64,000 nucleotides of DNA, taken from the NCBI GenBank assembly GCA_032821775.1, contig JAVLRN010000006.1, positions 2,542,001 to 2,606,000 on the forward strand, given 5' to 3'. The DNA is from Sanguinoderma infundibulare. Taxonomy: Eukaryota > Basidiomycota > Agaricomycetes > Polyporales > Polyporaceae. Positions 11,707 through 24,100 of the stretch are shown in pieces. A model generated the notes under the pieces. That model worked only from the letters and a program-made list of their open reading frames with translations, was not told where the DNA came from and made no database searches. The position numbers and the translations under genes were made by a program. Positions within the stretch are counted from its first letter, which is position 1. Each line of letters starts with the position of its first letter.

Positions 11707-12184
11707 ATGGTCTGCAAGAAATGCGAATCTGTAAGCCAACCCGCCATCCTTTCGGCTATATCTTGTGACTGAATCGTCTTTCGCGGCGCTCTCTTAGAAA
11801 ACCTCTAAGCTTGCTGCTCCTGATCCGTTCAAGTCGACCTCGCAAGCTATTAAGGAGGGCTCTCGGAAGGTCGGGGAGAATAAGCTCTTGAGTAGGCCTG
11901 GGAGCTCTAAGAACAGGTTTCAGGTGCGTGAATTCACTCCTTTCCAGCCTCAATCCGCGTCTTATTTGTGTTACCCTCCAGCCGTACCAAGATAAATGTA
12001 AGGATTGTAAATCTACGGTAACACAGAACAAGGCCAAGTTTTGCCACGGTACGTGCTACTTCCATCCACCTACTAGCCTGTTCTTGACAGCGTTGCGATA
12101 GGATGCGCATACAAGCGTGGTGTATGTGCCATTTGCGGCAAACAGGTGCTAGATACGACCGGCTACTCCATGTCGTCCAAGTAG
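11707..12184 (+). CDS. cript: CRIPT-family cysteine-rich protein
   Basis: Small zinc-binding protein homologous to animal CRIPT, which is known as a PDZ-binding protein and more recently as a minor-spliceosome component. Four exons (11707-11730, 11798-11923, 11982-12048, 12102-12184) join in phase to 99 residues; animal CRIPT is 101. It starts MVCKKCES and carries paired CxxC motifs: CKKC, CKDC, CHGC (split by intron 3: CH|GC) and CAIC, with the typical stretches ENKLLS and CAYKRGVCAICGKQVLD. The animal C-terminal PDZ ligand (QTSV) is absent; here the chain ends SMSSK. This fits a fungal role unrelated to synapses. The first exon of 24 nt would be missed by most simple scans. An 11-bp tandem repeat lies just upstream. 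Confidence 0.93.
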
Positions 12185-12879
12185 CCGATCGTTGCCTTGC
12201 ATGGCCTTGTCTTGGTGGATGGCATGGACTCCATAGAGGTGTATTCCGGATCAACTGTACGTTATGTATTCTAATATACCGCTTCCACATTCTTCTCCCC
12301 ATTCCTGACAAAGGTGCCACAACTTCCCGCTGCGCCTTCATTCTGAGGTCCGTATCCTGAATTCGGCTGGTTGTGCCGCACGAACTTTACTGGGCTGTCA
12401 GAACGGGCCTGGTGTACTTATTCGCGATCGTCACACAGTCCTCAACAAAATCCGCTCCACAACTCAATCGTACCACCTCTCCTTTCCGCGTCGATCTGCT
12501 GCGGCTGCATGAAGCGCAACGAGGGTCCTGCGCAAACCCGTGAACAACTGCGCCTGGAAATGGTTCTCGGAGAATGTACGTCAGCTGCTTTTCGTAGTAC
12601 TCTCGAGTTTCTCTCAAGCGCTTCAATCGCAGTCTGTTATGTGGCAGGGCCAAGACGATGACGATGACGATCATCGCTGCCCATCGCGGATGCCGTATGC
12701 CAGCTTCATGCATCGACCTACCTGCTACGACGCTGAGTCTGGTTGCCACCAAATGCCCGGCCTTGACGGCATTCGGCGTCTCCCACGCGTCGAGACATAT
12801 ACCCTTCGATCCGCAATGGTACTACTAAGAGGACTCGGTAATCGATTCAACGACAGGAATATCCACTCACCAAATGGCA
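12185..12879. other. Intergenic, no gene seen
   Basis: Between CRIPT and the cysteine-rich relic. Open frames on both strands are short and without motifs. Confidence 0.35.
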
Positions 12880-13460
12880 CTCTTGTTTAGCACAGCACGG
12901 AATCCCCACGTCGTTCGTCGGGATGCAGACCCCACAGTCAGTATGGCAGTAGAACTTGGGCGTGCGGCAGTCGTGCCACGCGGCGTAGTGATCTTGTTGC
13001 CGAACCCGCTGCTGTCCGTGTAGACCGTCACGTCATGGATGCACGGCTCCCCGAGTGTCCTGCTCGCCTCGTCTCCCTCGGTCGGCATCAAACGCCGCAA
13101 AGCAACCTCGAGGACCACACCTACGTGCACACCGACCCGTTCGCGTTCGGCCCGCTCGCCAGCTCCTCCCAATCCCCCGGGGCCGCGCATTGCTCGTCCG
13201 GCCCGCCTGGCACCCATCCCCACCGTGACGAGCGGCCGAAACCCGCTCCCCTCGTCCGGACAGTATGTCCCGCGCGGGCACATTGGCGGCATGGACGTTG
13301 CGTTGGCGGCGAACCCGAACGAGAACTCGTGGCGGCGGCACCGGCGCGGCTGGCATGTCTCCGTTCCTGTCCCGTTCACCGCGCCGTCTGGTGCGGGGCA
13401 GAAGGAGGTGTCACTTGAGAACCTGCCCGTGGTGGGGTCGAGGCGGTCGTGCGTGGTGGT
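12880..13460 (-). pseudogene. Decayed cysteine-rich fungal protein gene
   Basis: Read on the minus strand, pieces of one conserved cysteine-rich extracellular protein lie in order but in different frames: RLDPTTGRFSSDTSFCP, then TSMPPMCPRGTYCPDEGSGF, then (shifted) PDEQCAAPGDWEELASGPN followed by NGSVC, then LGEPCIHDVTVYTDSSG, then (shifted again) DCRTPKFYCHTDCGVCIPTN with PCCAKQEC. The spaced FYC, CPRG, DEQC and LGEPC blocks resemble a family of fungal membrane-anchored cysteine-rich proteins; function unknown to me. At least three frame changes without splice sites, plus some missing Cys (FSFGFAANAT), argue for a dead copy. No signal peptide or C-terminal membrane part was found. Family recall is from pattern, not a search. 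Confidence 0.55.
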
Positions 13461-13527
13461 GCGTAGCGAACTGATGTCGGGGGACGCAAATACTCAAGAT
13501 GATTAGATGACTATGATGAATGTGCAT

Positions 13528-13600
13528 GGGTCGGTGGCGTAGTTGGTTATCGCATCTGTCTAACACACAGAAGGTCCTCAGTTCGAACCTGGGCCGACTC
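13528..13600 (+). tRNA. tRNA-Val (AAC)
   Basis: Cloverleaf folds by eye. The acceptor stem GGGTCGG pairs with CCGACTC (one G-T), the D arm is closed by GCG/CGC, the anticodon stem TCTGT/ACAGA holds loop CTAACAC with anticodon AAC, and the T arm CTCAG/CTGGG holds TTCGAAC. No intron. The discriminator base is A at 13601. CCA is not encoded, as expected for a eukaryote. Confidence 0.93.
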
Positions 13601-13601
13601 A

Positions 13602-15552
13602 ATAATGTCCCGGAACTGCATTTTTGGATGGTCGCTATCATCATCAGGTCGGATGCCCTGGAGACTCGCCAGCGGTCGAAGTTCCATGCTGGGAAACAGC
13701 AGCCATATGACAGATGCATCACTATTGAGCAATTCCATGCTGGGGCTGTCTGTAACCATGTCTTCAGTGGGCTCATGATCGCTTCACGCTTCATTGTCGC
13801 TGTCGTTCTTCTCTGCCGACGCTGCTGTTTCATATCCTGGTACGTCCACCTAATGCGCTCTACAAATAATGCGCCGACCTTGCGCACGCGCTCGGTATCA
13901 AACTCTAATCAAACGCCTTATTGTCGTGTCAGTGATGGCCAAGACACCCCTTGGCCTAACTTTAATCCCCCTTCATCATCACCGCGCCGCCGCGCGGGGC
14001 CTGTGCTGTCTTCGCCGTGACAAGGACATCGACATCACCACGCTGTAGAGCAATATGATGAATGAGGCTTCCAGCCGAGACGCTGTGAAGCGTTGCAGCA
14101 AGATTGGACACACTGCTTGTCGTCGTACCGGTCAGAAGATTGGAATCCCTCATGTCCTGCTCATAGGAAAGAAAAGGCGAAGCTCGTGCACGACTACAAG
14201 GGTGCTGCCGGCGGCGCAGAGAGTTTAAGACCCCGTGCAGTGACGACAAGAGAACACACAACTTCTGACGTTGGGCTCAACCGAAGGGGTCGCGATCGCA
14301 GAAGCAGCAACGGCGGAGTATCTTGAGACGCTGTAGGAGGAGTTGGATGAGAGAATCACGGTTCGGGCGAGGTTCTATGCGGATGATGAGTGAACAGCAG
14401 TCTTCTTGATCCCGCATTTGGCGTACGAATGCGTACACTCTGGAGGCGACGGGGACCGGGCACCATCGGGAACCTTGCCAGCGAGCGAAGGTTGCGCAAC
14501 TACTCATCGACCTTCGTCTCCTCTCGGAGATGGAGGCACGAAGATGAGAACGATTCGGCGGGGAGAACTCGGTCTAGCAAGAAGACCATCGAGCCCCGAG
14601 GTCAGAGGGGCAAGCCACAGCTCGGCCTGCATCACAGTTCCGACTCGTTCGATGGGCCGTATTGTTGGCTTTGGTTCGTCTGATGCTATGCCTTTATCCG
14701 TTGAGCATGTTGACAGACGCGTCGATATAGATCGGCTTAAGCGTGTACTACCAGTCGGGGGCAGGCACGACACGATGTGTCGATTATCGTCGACCTATAT
14801 CGCAAGTCGCCGCTCTCCTGAGACCCTCCTCAAAACCCAAACTCGCCTAGACCACTCCCCCGTGTATCTTGTATGGCGAACGCAACTGGTACCTGACATT
14901 GCGGCGACTGTGATACTCAGTCTCAGAAACGGGTCCTCCGAAAATAAATACTCCCGAAGAACGTACCTTAAGGGGACATTCAGGTCGCTGCCGTAGAGCA
15001 AGGCCTGGGCGGGGTTAAGTTTTACTGAACGACGGCACGAGGGGCAGGATCATCCGCGCGAGAGATGAGGTATACGGTGGCGGAGAGGCTGAAAGCGAGC
15101 CTCGGGCCTCCACGGTCGACGAGTTCTCCAACAGAGAGAGAAGGATCAGGACGGCGAGTGGGGTGAAATACCCAGCACGCCTGAGACATTGTTGGATGTG
15201 TCTGGTGAGCAGGCACTGTCTCGATAAGGGGTACCGTCCTGGCTGACGCGGTTGGCTGCGGAGATCCAGAGGCTGACCTCTAAAACCTCTCCGCTCGGTT
15301 GCCTCGCAGGAGTAGTCGATCAGCCGAATGGGTACCGATTTCAGGCTATCGTTGTTGGACGCAGGGCCGAATGGACCGCGAGAGCCTTCCAGCAGATTAA
15401 ACAACGTCCACCTCGCAAGCAAGGATGGTACAATATGCGGGACAGCAGTCTCATAGCATTGCACGGTGTCAGAGATGATACAAGCGCGTCATATGCATAC
15501 AGCGTGGTACATAGCTTCAGACGCACAAGAGGGCATGGATCAGCGCATACGC
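13602..15552. other. 2 kb intergenic, no supportable gene
   Basis: Scattered short open frames on both strands, none with a domain, signal peptide or consistent splice chain. Confidence 0.35.
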
Positions 15553-16205
15553 TTAGACGACGGGGGGCTTCGTGCCGGGCTGGAACTGGTAGGTCAACCC
15601 GCACTTGCCGCAGTACTGGCGGTCCTTGTGGAAGGCCATCTGTGCGATGGATAATGAGTCGATAGGCAGAGCGCAGGATATGCTGATGATACGCACGAAG
15701 ATACCAGCACCACACTCCGCCGACGGGCACTCACGGCGAAGACGCTTGATCTTGCCGTCCGACTCCACCTTGTAGTACTTCAGGATGGACATCTTGACCT
15801 TCTTGCGCTTGTGCTTGATCTTCTTGGGGGTCTGTAGTGCAAGTACTGTCAAGCACCGCACAAGCACAAATCTGCGGCAAAGCAACGCACGTTGTAGGTC
15901 TTCTTCTTGCGCTTCTTAGCACCACCACGGAGACGAAGCACCAGGTGGAGAGTCGACTCCTTCTGGATATTGTAGTCGCTGAGCGTGCGGCCGTCCTCGA
16001 GCTGCTTGCCCGCAAAGATCAGGCGCTGCTGATCGGGAGGGATTCTGAAGGTGACGCGAGTCAGCGAAAGGCGTTCGGAGATGACAGCATGGGCGACAGA
16101 CCCCTCCTTGTCTTGGATCTTGGCCTTGACATTGTCGATGGTGTCCGAGGACTCGACCTCAAGGGTGATGGTCTTGCCCGTGAGGGTCTTGACGAAAATC
16201 TGCAT
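15553..16205 (-). CDS. rps31/ubi3: Ubiquitin-ribosomal protein eS31 (S27a) fusion
   Basis: Precursor of one ubiquitin unit and the small-subunit ribosomal protein eS31, separated by a deubiquitinase. The chain starts [20 protein letters not shown] and runs through [20 protein letters not shown] to LRLRGG. The basic eS31 part follows (AKKRKKKTY...[20 protein letters not shown]). The zinc finger is [24 protein letters not shown], four Cys joined across the last intron. The stop is at 15553-15555. Four coding exons; the first intron interrupts KEG|IPPD. An AG precedes the ATG closely (CCCAG|AAATG), so a 5'-leader intron is likely, as is common in ribosomal protein genes. It is divergent to the RFC subunit with about 400 bp between start codons. 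Confidence 0.97.
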
Positions 16206-16602
16206 TTCTGGGTGCAACAAGTACCCGTCAATGACTTCGTCCTGCTGTATGCACAAAGTAGAATGGTACTCACTTTTGGCCGCCTCTGTCTGTCCAACAC
16301 GAGCTGTGCGGTGGAGTCGTCGACTGAAGCGAGTTCCTGGCTGAAGAACAAGTCCTGCGCGCGCTTTTCGAGTCTATATACTCCTGCTTTGTCAGCGGGC
16401 GAGTTCTGTTGATGGTCCGTGCATTAAGGTTTGGGCGAGGTTCGGGCTCCGCTGACTCCGCCCGAGCGCCGCCTGAGTAATTCGCTTACCGAGACGCGTC
16501 GCGCGACACGCGTTGGCGCCCACGACGCGTGCCACCTCCCTGTACACCACCACTAGATACGCTCTGCTGACGCGTCTTTCATCCAACAACTACCGCGACA
16601 TT
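16206..16602. promoter_or_regulatory. Shared divergent promoter region
   Basis: 397 bp separates the start codons of the ubiquitin-eS31 gene (-) and the RFC subunit gene (+), both housekeeping. It includes a probable 5' UTR intron of the former. No specific operator was recognised. Confidence 0.5.
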
Positions 16603-18048
16603 ATGGACAGCGACGAGGACATGCGTATGGATGACAATGAGCCCATCCATTGGCCGACAGGGGGGAAGGGCAAGGGCAAGGCCACAGCACAAGACGAGCC
16701 CTACGATCTCGAGAACCTACCATGGTGCGTCTGCTGAGTAACACCTCCGTCGATGCGCAGTCTGTGACAAAGACGAAGGGTGGAGAAGTACCGGCCAGTG
16801 ACTCTGGACGACGTCGTGTCGCACCAGGATATTACGAGCACCAGTGAGTATCATGCCGATGGCGCCAGCATTAGGCTGCTGAACGAGCGTTCCCTTGAAC
16901 AGTCGAGAAGTTCATCGAGAAAAACCGGTTACCGCATCTCCTATTCTATGGCCCGCCGGGGACCGGAAAGACGTCAACTATCCTAGCCGTGGCGCGTCGA
17001 ATATACGGCGCTGACTACCGCAAGCAGATCCTCGAGGTACGTCCTCCACCCCTCATGTTTCGCCACACCACACCCTCACCTCATTCCATTCATCCTGGTC
17101 GCCAGCTGAATGCGTCGGACGACCGCGGAATCGACGTTGTGCGTGAACAGATCAAGAACTTTGCCGAGACGCGCACGCTCTTCTCTAAGGGCTACAAGCT
17201 AATCGTGCTCGATGAAGCTGACATGATGACGACCGCGGCCCAGTCCGCGCTCCGGCGCGTGATCGAGCAATACACCAAGAACGTCCGGTTCTGCATCATC
17301 TGCAACTACGTCAATAAGATCATCCCCGCCATCCAAAGCCGCTGCACGCGCTTCCGGTTCTCGCCCTTGCCCATCTCGGAGGTCGAGAAGAGGGTGAACA
17401 CCGTGATCGAGGCGGAGGGGTGAGTGTATTTCCTTATCCTTTTATTTCTATCGCGCTGGTCGAGATGCGTGCTGGCTGATGACGGTAACGCGCCAGGGTG
17501 AAGATTACGGCGGAGGGGAAGCAAGCACTGCTGAAACTCTCTAAGGGTGACATGCGTCGCGCATTGAACGTCCTCCAAGCGTGTCATGCTGCGTACGAGC
17601 TTTCCGGGGAGGCGGAGATATACAACTGCACAGGCAACCCGCAGCCGGCCGACATCGAGACGATAGTCAATTCCATGCTTCAAGACGACTTCACGACCTC
17701 GTATAATAGTGAGCGTTGTCCTAGACCGTCGAAGATTTATCCGCAACTGATGCTGATGTGCAGTGATCTCGGCGCTGAAAACCGACCGTGGACTTGCCCT
17801 GCCGGACCTTATTAATGGCGCGTTTGAGTACATCGAGACGATCAACTTCAAGCCACACGCGCGGATATTCCTGTTGGACTTCCTCGCGACAACTGAGTGC
17901 GGCCCTCCATCTCCTGTTTGCTTCTGCATACTGATTGTAGGTCTCCGTCAGGCACCGGCTGTCAACAGGAGGCAACGAGAAGATCCAGTTTACAGCCCTT
18001 CTTGGGGCGTTCAAGCATGCTGTTGAACTATCGGCAAAGGATACCTAA
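16603..18048 (+). CDS. rfc3: Replication factor C small subunit (Rfc3 / human RFC5 type)
   Basis: AAA+ subunit of the clamp loader that opens PCNA onto primed DNA. An acidic N-terminal leader precedes LENLPW-VEKYRP (RFC box). Walker A is FYGPPGTGKTST and RFC box III follows. LNASDDRGIDVVR and Walker B LIVLDEADMMT come next; DEAD-type acidic residues are intact. FCIICNYVNKIIPAIQSRCT carries sensor 1 and the SRC arginine finger. The C-terminal collar has SKGDMRRALNVLQACH, then FTALLGAF near the end. Eight exons with short introns end at TAA 18046-18048. The order and wording of motifs match yeast Rfc3/human RFC5 better than Rfc2, 4 or 5. Complete and normal length. The PCNA link is relevant to the PIP-box methyltransferase further along. 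Confidence 0.96.
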
Positions 18049-18177
18049 GACCTTGCAGTATTCTGTCGTCGCGGTTGTGTTGCATCCATCTGTTTGCGTG
18101 CTGTGCTTGCTTTCCTTCAACCCTGTTATTAGATACACATATTTATCATCCGGACACGAACAGTTCTACGTAACCGT

Positions 18178-19844
18178 TCAACGGCATTCCCCTTCACCCG
18201 ACACCCTAGCCTCCTCGAGCTCGAAGCTCTCGACTTCTGTGTCGCCTGCCAAGGTTTCACCTAGAGATCGCATCACCCTGCTCGTAAACTTCACGGATTC
18301 CAGTGTTGAGCCATGTTCATTGAAGGTAAGCGTCGTTAAGCTGCTTTGGAAGTTGTTGGGTCTGTGCTTTGCTGTTTGGAGATCGAGAAGGAATCTCGAG
18401 ACGAGGACGCTGGTTACCCTGCGCACGAAGAAAAGAAAGTTATTGAGCGCATCTTGGACAACAGGCATAATGTCCTACACTGGGGTGAATGCTGTCACAG
18501 CACTGTATCCACCGTTGCCAGAGATCTATTGAACACATGAGACATTATTTGCGAGTTCGTGAGGATAAAATATTCACTGACAGACTCGAGCGAGAAGGTT
18601 AGATGGAGGACATTCATGACAAGAAGCACACTGCACAAAAGTTAATTCAAGCTGCTTGCAGATGACGACCTGAACATGCTCACATGAAGTACAGGGTGCC
18701 TGCCGGAAGTGACTAAGATGAGCTCCCGACGGTCTGGCCCAACAAATGCGTTGACTCACCGTTATGTATGAGAACCCTCTCAAACGTCAAGGGCTTGGAC
18801 AGGGGACTAGGTGCAAAGATTCGTCTTCTGTATAGCCTCGACCAGGTAATGATGATCAGGAAAATATCTGCAGCGATGAGACACGCTCTGGCTATGATCG
18901 TGACTGGTTCCAACTTCGGTCAGCACCCATGCCATCACCGTGCTTGGGCCGCTCACACCTATTTTTCCAATGAGAAAATAGTACCAGCCGTGATGTTTCG
19001 AGGCGCTTACTTTATAGATATTGACAGGGGCTCTGTGTCCGTCACCAGGCACCCGAAGACGGGGTCCACGAATCCAGACATTTGGAAGCCGTAGTCGGCC
19101 TGCATGATGCAAGTCGGCATGAGCGTACGGTACTCGCCCAGATACTTGAGCACCCACCATGTTGACTCCGAAGGGAACCAAGGAAAGGATGAGGATCAGC
19201 ACGGCCAAAGGCAAGTTCTTGCTCAGCGCGTATGCACGCAGACCGGAGAACGCTGCGCCGATAACGTCCCAGGCAGCTCCAGCGGAGACATGACGAGCAC
19301 ATACCCGCCGGCGGGAGGAACTGGAGATAAACCAGAGCCAACCCTCCTCTCTGAAACAATGTACAGCTAACAGAGACGACGATGAGTTGCGGGGTGCGCT
19401 AGTGATATTCGCAGCACAGTACCTCTGGAGACATCTGTCAGCATCGTTCTGTCGCTACGACAATAGGTAAGACGTCACCTGGTCGCTGTGGTATGGCCAG
19501 AGTTGGAAGAAGTTGACGAAAATGTTGGCGAAGGCGAGGTATCTGTTCGCCAGGAAGAGCGCCGTCGCACCCGTGAAAGGGCCCGTCCAGAAGAACGCGA
19601 CCTCGACGTCGAGGGTGAGGAGGCAATCGTAGATGAAGAACGCTAAAGAGGTTCGGGGATCAACGATGAGCAGCACACGGGGACGCTTGACTTCGATGGT
19701 ACTCACTTCCGGCTGCGACGAGACAGTAGTCTTCAACAAGGCTACGGAACGGGATTGGTGAGCCATCGGCGCAGGCGGACGGTCATGCAAGGACACGTAC
19801 AACTCATGGAAGATTTCAACCAGGCTCGGGTCGTACGAAGCCAT
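18178..19844 (-). CDS. DUF6533 multi-pass membrane protein (copy 1)
   Basis: Member of a large basidiomycete-specific family of predicted multi-pass membrane proteins of unknown function. Exon 1 starts MASYDPSLVEIFHE at 19844. After a short intron, FLVEDYCLVAAG joins FFIYDCLLTLDVEVAFFW and GPFTGATALFLANRYLAF, which is the DUF6533 signature. Later exons supply hydrophobic helices such as LPLAVLILILSLVPFGVNMV and IIARACLIAADIFLIIITW, then VMNVLHLTFSLE, and finally VLVSRFLLDLQTAKHR in a hydrophilic cytosolic tail. The stop is near 18178. The exon chain between 19300 and 18900 is only partly resolved. Convergent with the RFC gene (130 bp gap). A second family member lies at 60946-62657. Confidence 0.8.
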
Positions 19845-21123
19845 CCCAAATACTGTCCTGGAGGTACTCGTGTGAGGCTCGGAGGAAATGCGCGGGGCGG
19901 AGGGAGGATGGACGCGAGAACCTGTCAGCATTGCCATGATGATATACCGGGCGAGGTCAATGGAATTTCCAGCGGCGAAGATTTGCTCATCGCTTTCCGA
20001 TTGTGCACTTCGAAGATCGTCCTAGCTCGTTTCCAGTGCGGCAGGAGACATGCCCGATGCCGTAAGTCAGGGCCACAGCCATCCCGCACACGCCGACCGC
20101 CCCCTTGGGTCAGATACTTTGATGAACCGTCCTATGTACAAATCGACTTGAGCGTAGAAAGAATCGGTCGGGTACGCAAGTCGCATTGTACCTCATGTTC
20201 GGGGCGAACGGAAGTTGGAGCACTAAGTATTCCCCATGGCCCTGTGATTTGAGCTCGTGAGTATATGCTAATAAGGCACAGTAACAAGCGCACCTCGTCC
20301 GCAATTGCCAACTGCCCCACCATCTGATATGCTAGCGATCCGAATGCGCTCTGTGGCTACGAAAAGGCAGTGGCACAAGGGATGAAACGTGAAAGAAGCC
20401 TGGCGACTGCAACGTCAGCAGACCGACGGGACCGAAGGGATACTACGAGATATCAAAGTTACACCTTTAGCTGCTGCACCGACAATGGGAGATGCGCGGT
20501 CCCGGTCAGGTCCCAGGAACCTGTCATGAGAATGGATCAAAAAGACTTGAACAAAATGTCCTCACCAGCCTTGGTCGCCAATGCCGTGGATGTTTGGGAA
20601 TGTCATGCAATGTTCCTTATCCACGCCCTCTCGCGCAGCAAGTCTTCCTCCGCCTCAAATCAAGCAGGACATTCCATCACTATGTAGTCCGAACATGCGG
20701 CGTAGGATGGTCAGAAGTGTCTTGTACTGTTTCTCCGCGCTGTGCCGGCATGGGATGATTGCATGGTGAGCTGCAGGGCAATCCGAATGAGGGCCTTATA
20801 GCGGCCTGACAGGCAATAGAGGGCGAGGGGCGGAGGTCGAGGCTGAGACAAAATGCCACACAAAGACGACAACAGCGCGCGCGGAGACCGCGACTTGGAT
20901 AGATCGTTGACGAAATGGAAAGGAGGAGAGCATGATTGGAGCACGACGTTGCAGCGTCGTCAATGCTCGCAGTCGCAGTCCAGCTGTGCGCTTCCCGGGC
21001 CGGGAGCCATGCCGCCGTCAACGTGGGCATCGTCGACAGGCTCCTCTCCTCTCCTACGCCCTCGTTGATCGAGCACACCGCATTCCTGGACTGCGACGAC
21101 ATACTTGGCGACCAACTCTTATT
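19845..21123. other. Intergenic, one unassigned minus frame
   Basis: Between DUF6533 and the ZW10 gene. A minus-strand stretch at about 20110-20345 contains SLAYQMVGQLAIADEVRLLL and looks slightly protein-like, but I could not connect it to flanking exons or a family, so it is not called as a gene. The ZW10 promoter lies at the right end. Confidence 0.3.
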
Positions 21124-24100
21124 ATGGCTTTCCCTGTTCCTGACCACCTGCCGCGCAAGAAGGACGCTCGCGACGTCTCCACCCAAGTGCTCACAAAGGT
21201 CTCGGAAACACCACTCAAGGCTCTCAACGCCAAGCTCGCGTCTTCATGGGTTGCTGAGTTGGAAGAAACAATCAGGTTGACCAAGGTGCGTCCTGGGCTT
21301 TCGTCCCATGCGCATATAGGTGGCCTAACGCGTCTTGGAAGACCCAAATTCATGAACGCATATCCAGTGACCTTCCCGATTTCGAGCGGCAACTCGCGAC
21401 GTCCGTGTCCGTCCAGGAACGCTTACGCTCACTATCTCAGAACGTCGACGTTCTCAGCGAGGGAATATCCAACCCCGAGGTGAGTCGCGTGCATCTTGCC
21501 TCCTCATTCACGACTGACAGTAATGAAGTCAGGCTTGGTACATAACCTCCTCGAGTCGCTCCGAAGCCACTCCAAAGTAGCCCAAGAGGCTGCAGATGCA
21601 CGCGCACGACACGGCGCACTCAGTCATTTACTTCACTGCCGGAACGAGTTGCGGCGGTTAACGCGTCTGGTCGAGAAGGCGGAGCTCGCGGATGCGACGA
21701 CAGCGTGTGCTTCGCTGGAGGGAGTGTTAGCGGATGCGCCGGAGCCTCTGTTGAAGAGTAACGTTTTGGCAGACATGAAGGTACGTCTCCCCGAATGATC
21801 TCGGTGGAATTGAGACTCGTCCGGGATACCAGAGTTCCATATCGTGCAATTGGCAACCCCTGCTGGTCGTTGACCCTGACCATAGCGCACGACCCGTCAT
21901 ACCCGGTCTGCTGAGCGGTCGTTGGAACCAGCTATCATATGGAAACTTGTGGTGGTAGAACTTGTACGGGATACACTTTGAATTTTTCGCCCGTCCAAAC
22001 CCGTACCCTATCCAGGGACCCGTTCCACTTCCACTATTGTGGTGACAACGGTCCCTAGAGGCACCCCGCGCCGTAGTTGCATTCCATGTTGGCCCCTCAG
22101 ACGGAATTGTTATACCTTCGGACCATGTACTGACACGTGTTCTTCGCAGCGCAAATGCACGTCTTTGCGAAGTCGCACGGAGGAGCAGCTACTCGACGCC
22201 TACTCACGGAGTATTGTCATCTCAGCGTCAGAGATATCCGTGAAGCCTTCGGTACAAGCTGTGCTACCACGCGGATTTATCAATGGGGTATGGGTGCAAA
22301 GCATGGTTCCGAGCGACAACATCGACACGGTCATCCAACTCCCAGCTTTGCTCGCGTCGATATCCCCTGCCACGCTCTCCACGCTCCTGTCCACGCTCCG
22401 GCGTGACATGACGACTCACTGTATCGAATATGTCTTGAAGCAACCGGTGCAGATCTACGACACGAAAGTTGATGACATAACTGGGATTATCGAGTACAAA
22501 CTGTCTTTGCAGCAGGGCGCACCCGGCAGCGAAGACCCCATGCTCCGCCTCTCACATCTCGCGACCACCATGGCCTTCCTTAGCGAACATCTCTTCCCGA
22601 ACCTCCCCGCTGTCGAACGCAAATCGTTCCCACTCTCCCTCTCCACACCTGTTCGGACGGCCATCCTGAATCTCCTCCTTGTGCCGAACCTGCCCTCGTC
22701 CCTGTCTAAACTTCCATACTTCCTGAAGCTCGCGCAATCCGCCGTCCGCGCTGAAGAGGAAATCATCGTCAGGATGCTTGGAGACACTAGCGCCGACCGC
22801 GGCATCAAAGCATGGGTGGACGGCGTCGGCTTGCACTACGAGCGGAGGCGGCGAGCGGACATTCTTGACAGGGCGCGCGCGATCGTCGTCACGCCGACAG
22901 ACGACAGCACGGCGTTCCGCGCGGAGGCACCTCTCGCCGTCGAGGACAAAACTGCTCCTGTGCAAGTCAAAGAGGAGCCTGCGGCGCTCAACGGCAAGAC
23001 GAAGGCGAAGGAGCCCGCGCCTGCAGTCACCGAAGACTCGTCGGCGTGGGGCTTCGAAGACAGTCAGAGCGAAGACTCATCGGCAGATGACTGGGGCTTC
23101 GACGACGACGTCGCGCCAGAGCCACAACCAGAGCCACAGCCAGAACCTGCAGTACAGCCTCCCAAGCCGCCTGAGCCTGAACATGCGGAGGCGCCGGGTG
23201 AGGAAGAGGACGATCCTTGGGGATGGAACGGCGGCACCGAGCCAACTGAGGCGGAGGACGACTCGGCGTGGGATGACGCTTGGGACGAGAAACCAGCTGC
23301 GCCGGTTCCTACATCTGAGCCCGCCCCCGCAAGCCCAGCTCCAAGACAAGCGAAGGGGCTCGAGAAGCGGTTCGGAGGGAAGAGCGTATCACAGTCTCCC
23401 GTGCCACCTCCTCTTAATCCTCCTCCTGCGCCTGCCCCTCCCCCACAATCCGTTCCTGTGGCGTCGAAGAACCCTGCGCCGCCACCTCCTGCACTAAAGC
23501 CTATGCAGGTGCCCGAATCGTATGTTGTCTCCGGAAAGACGAAGGAACTGCTCCAGCTCGTCGAGGATGTGCTCCGTGAAGGCGCCGAGCTCGTTTCTTC
23601 CGGCATTCTCAAAACGAGCACGTCGGGCTCACCGGGCAACATCATTATGCAGGCGGCCCCGATGGCGCTGGAGCTCTTCCGCGCCCTCGTGCCTGTATCG
23701 AACGCCGCGCTGCTCAAGCAGTCCGCGAAAGAGCCGATGAAGTTCTCGAATGACTGCCTGTACGTCGGGCAGGAGCTGAGCCGGATAGTGGCGAGCATGA
23801 GCGGGTCCACGACCGTCGCACAGGAGAAGCTCGAAGACGGCCTGGAAAGGCTCAGAGTTCTCGCGGATAGCTGGTTCGAGGACGCTATCGTGAGTGACTC
23901 GCAAGGTTACAACTCTATCACTGATAATATCGATTTTGGCAGGCCAGAGAAGAGCGGCTGATCGATGAGCTATTGGACAACGCGAGAGGGTTCATCGACA
24001 CTACGCAGCAGGAACGGTACGACGAGTGCGAGGAGGCCGTGAACGACGTTCTGCAGCGCATCCGAAGAGTCGCGCCCCAATGGAGGGTACGCGTCAATCT

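Noticed and set aside
15553..16205. Polyubiquitin gene
   Set aside because: Only one ubiquitin unit is present and it runs directly into the eS31 zinc-finger protein.
20110..20345. Minus-strand protein-like stretch (SLAYQMVGQLAIADEVRLLL)
   Set aside because: No start, splice partners or family match could be found; left as unassigned intergenic sequence.
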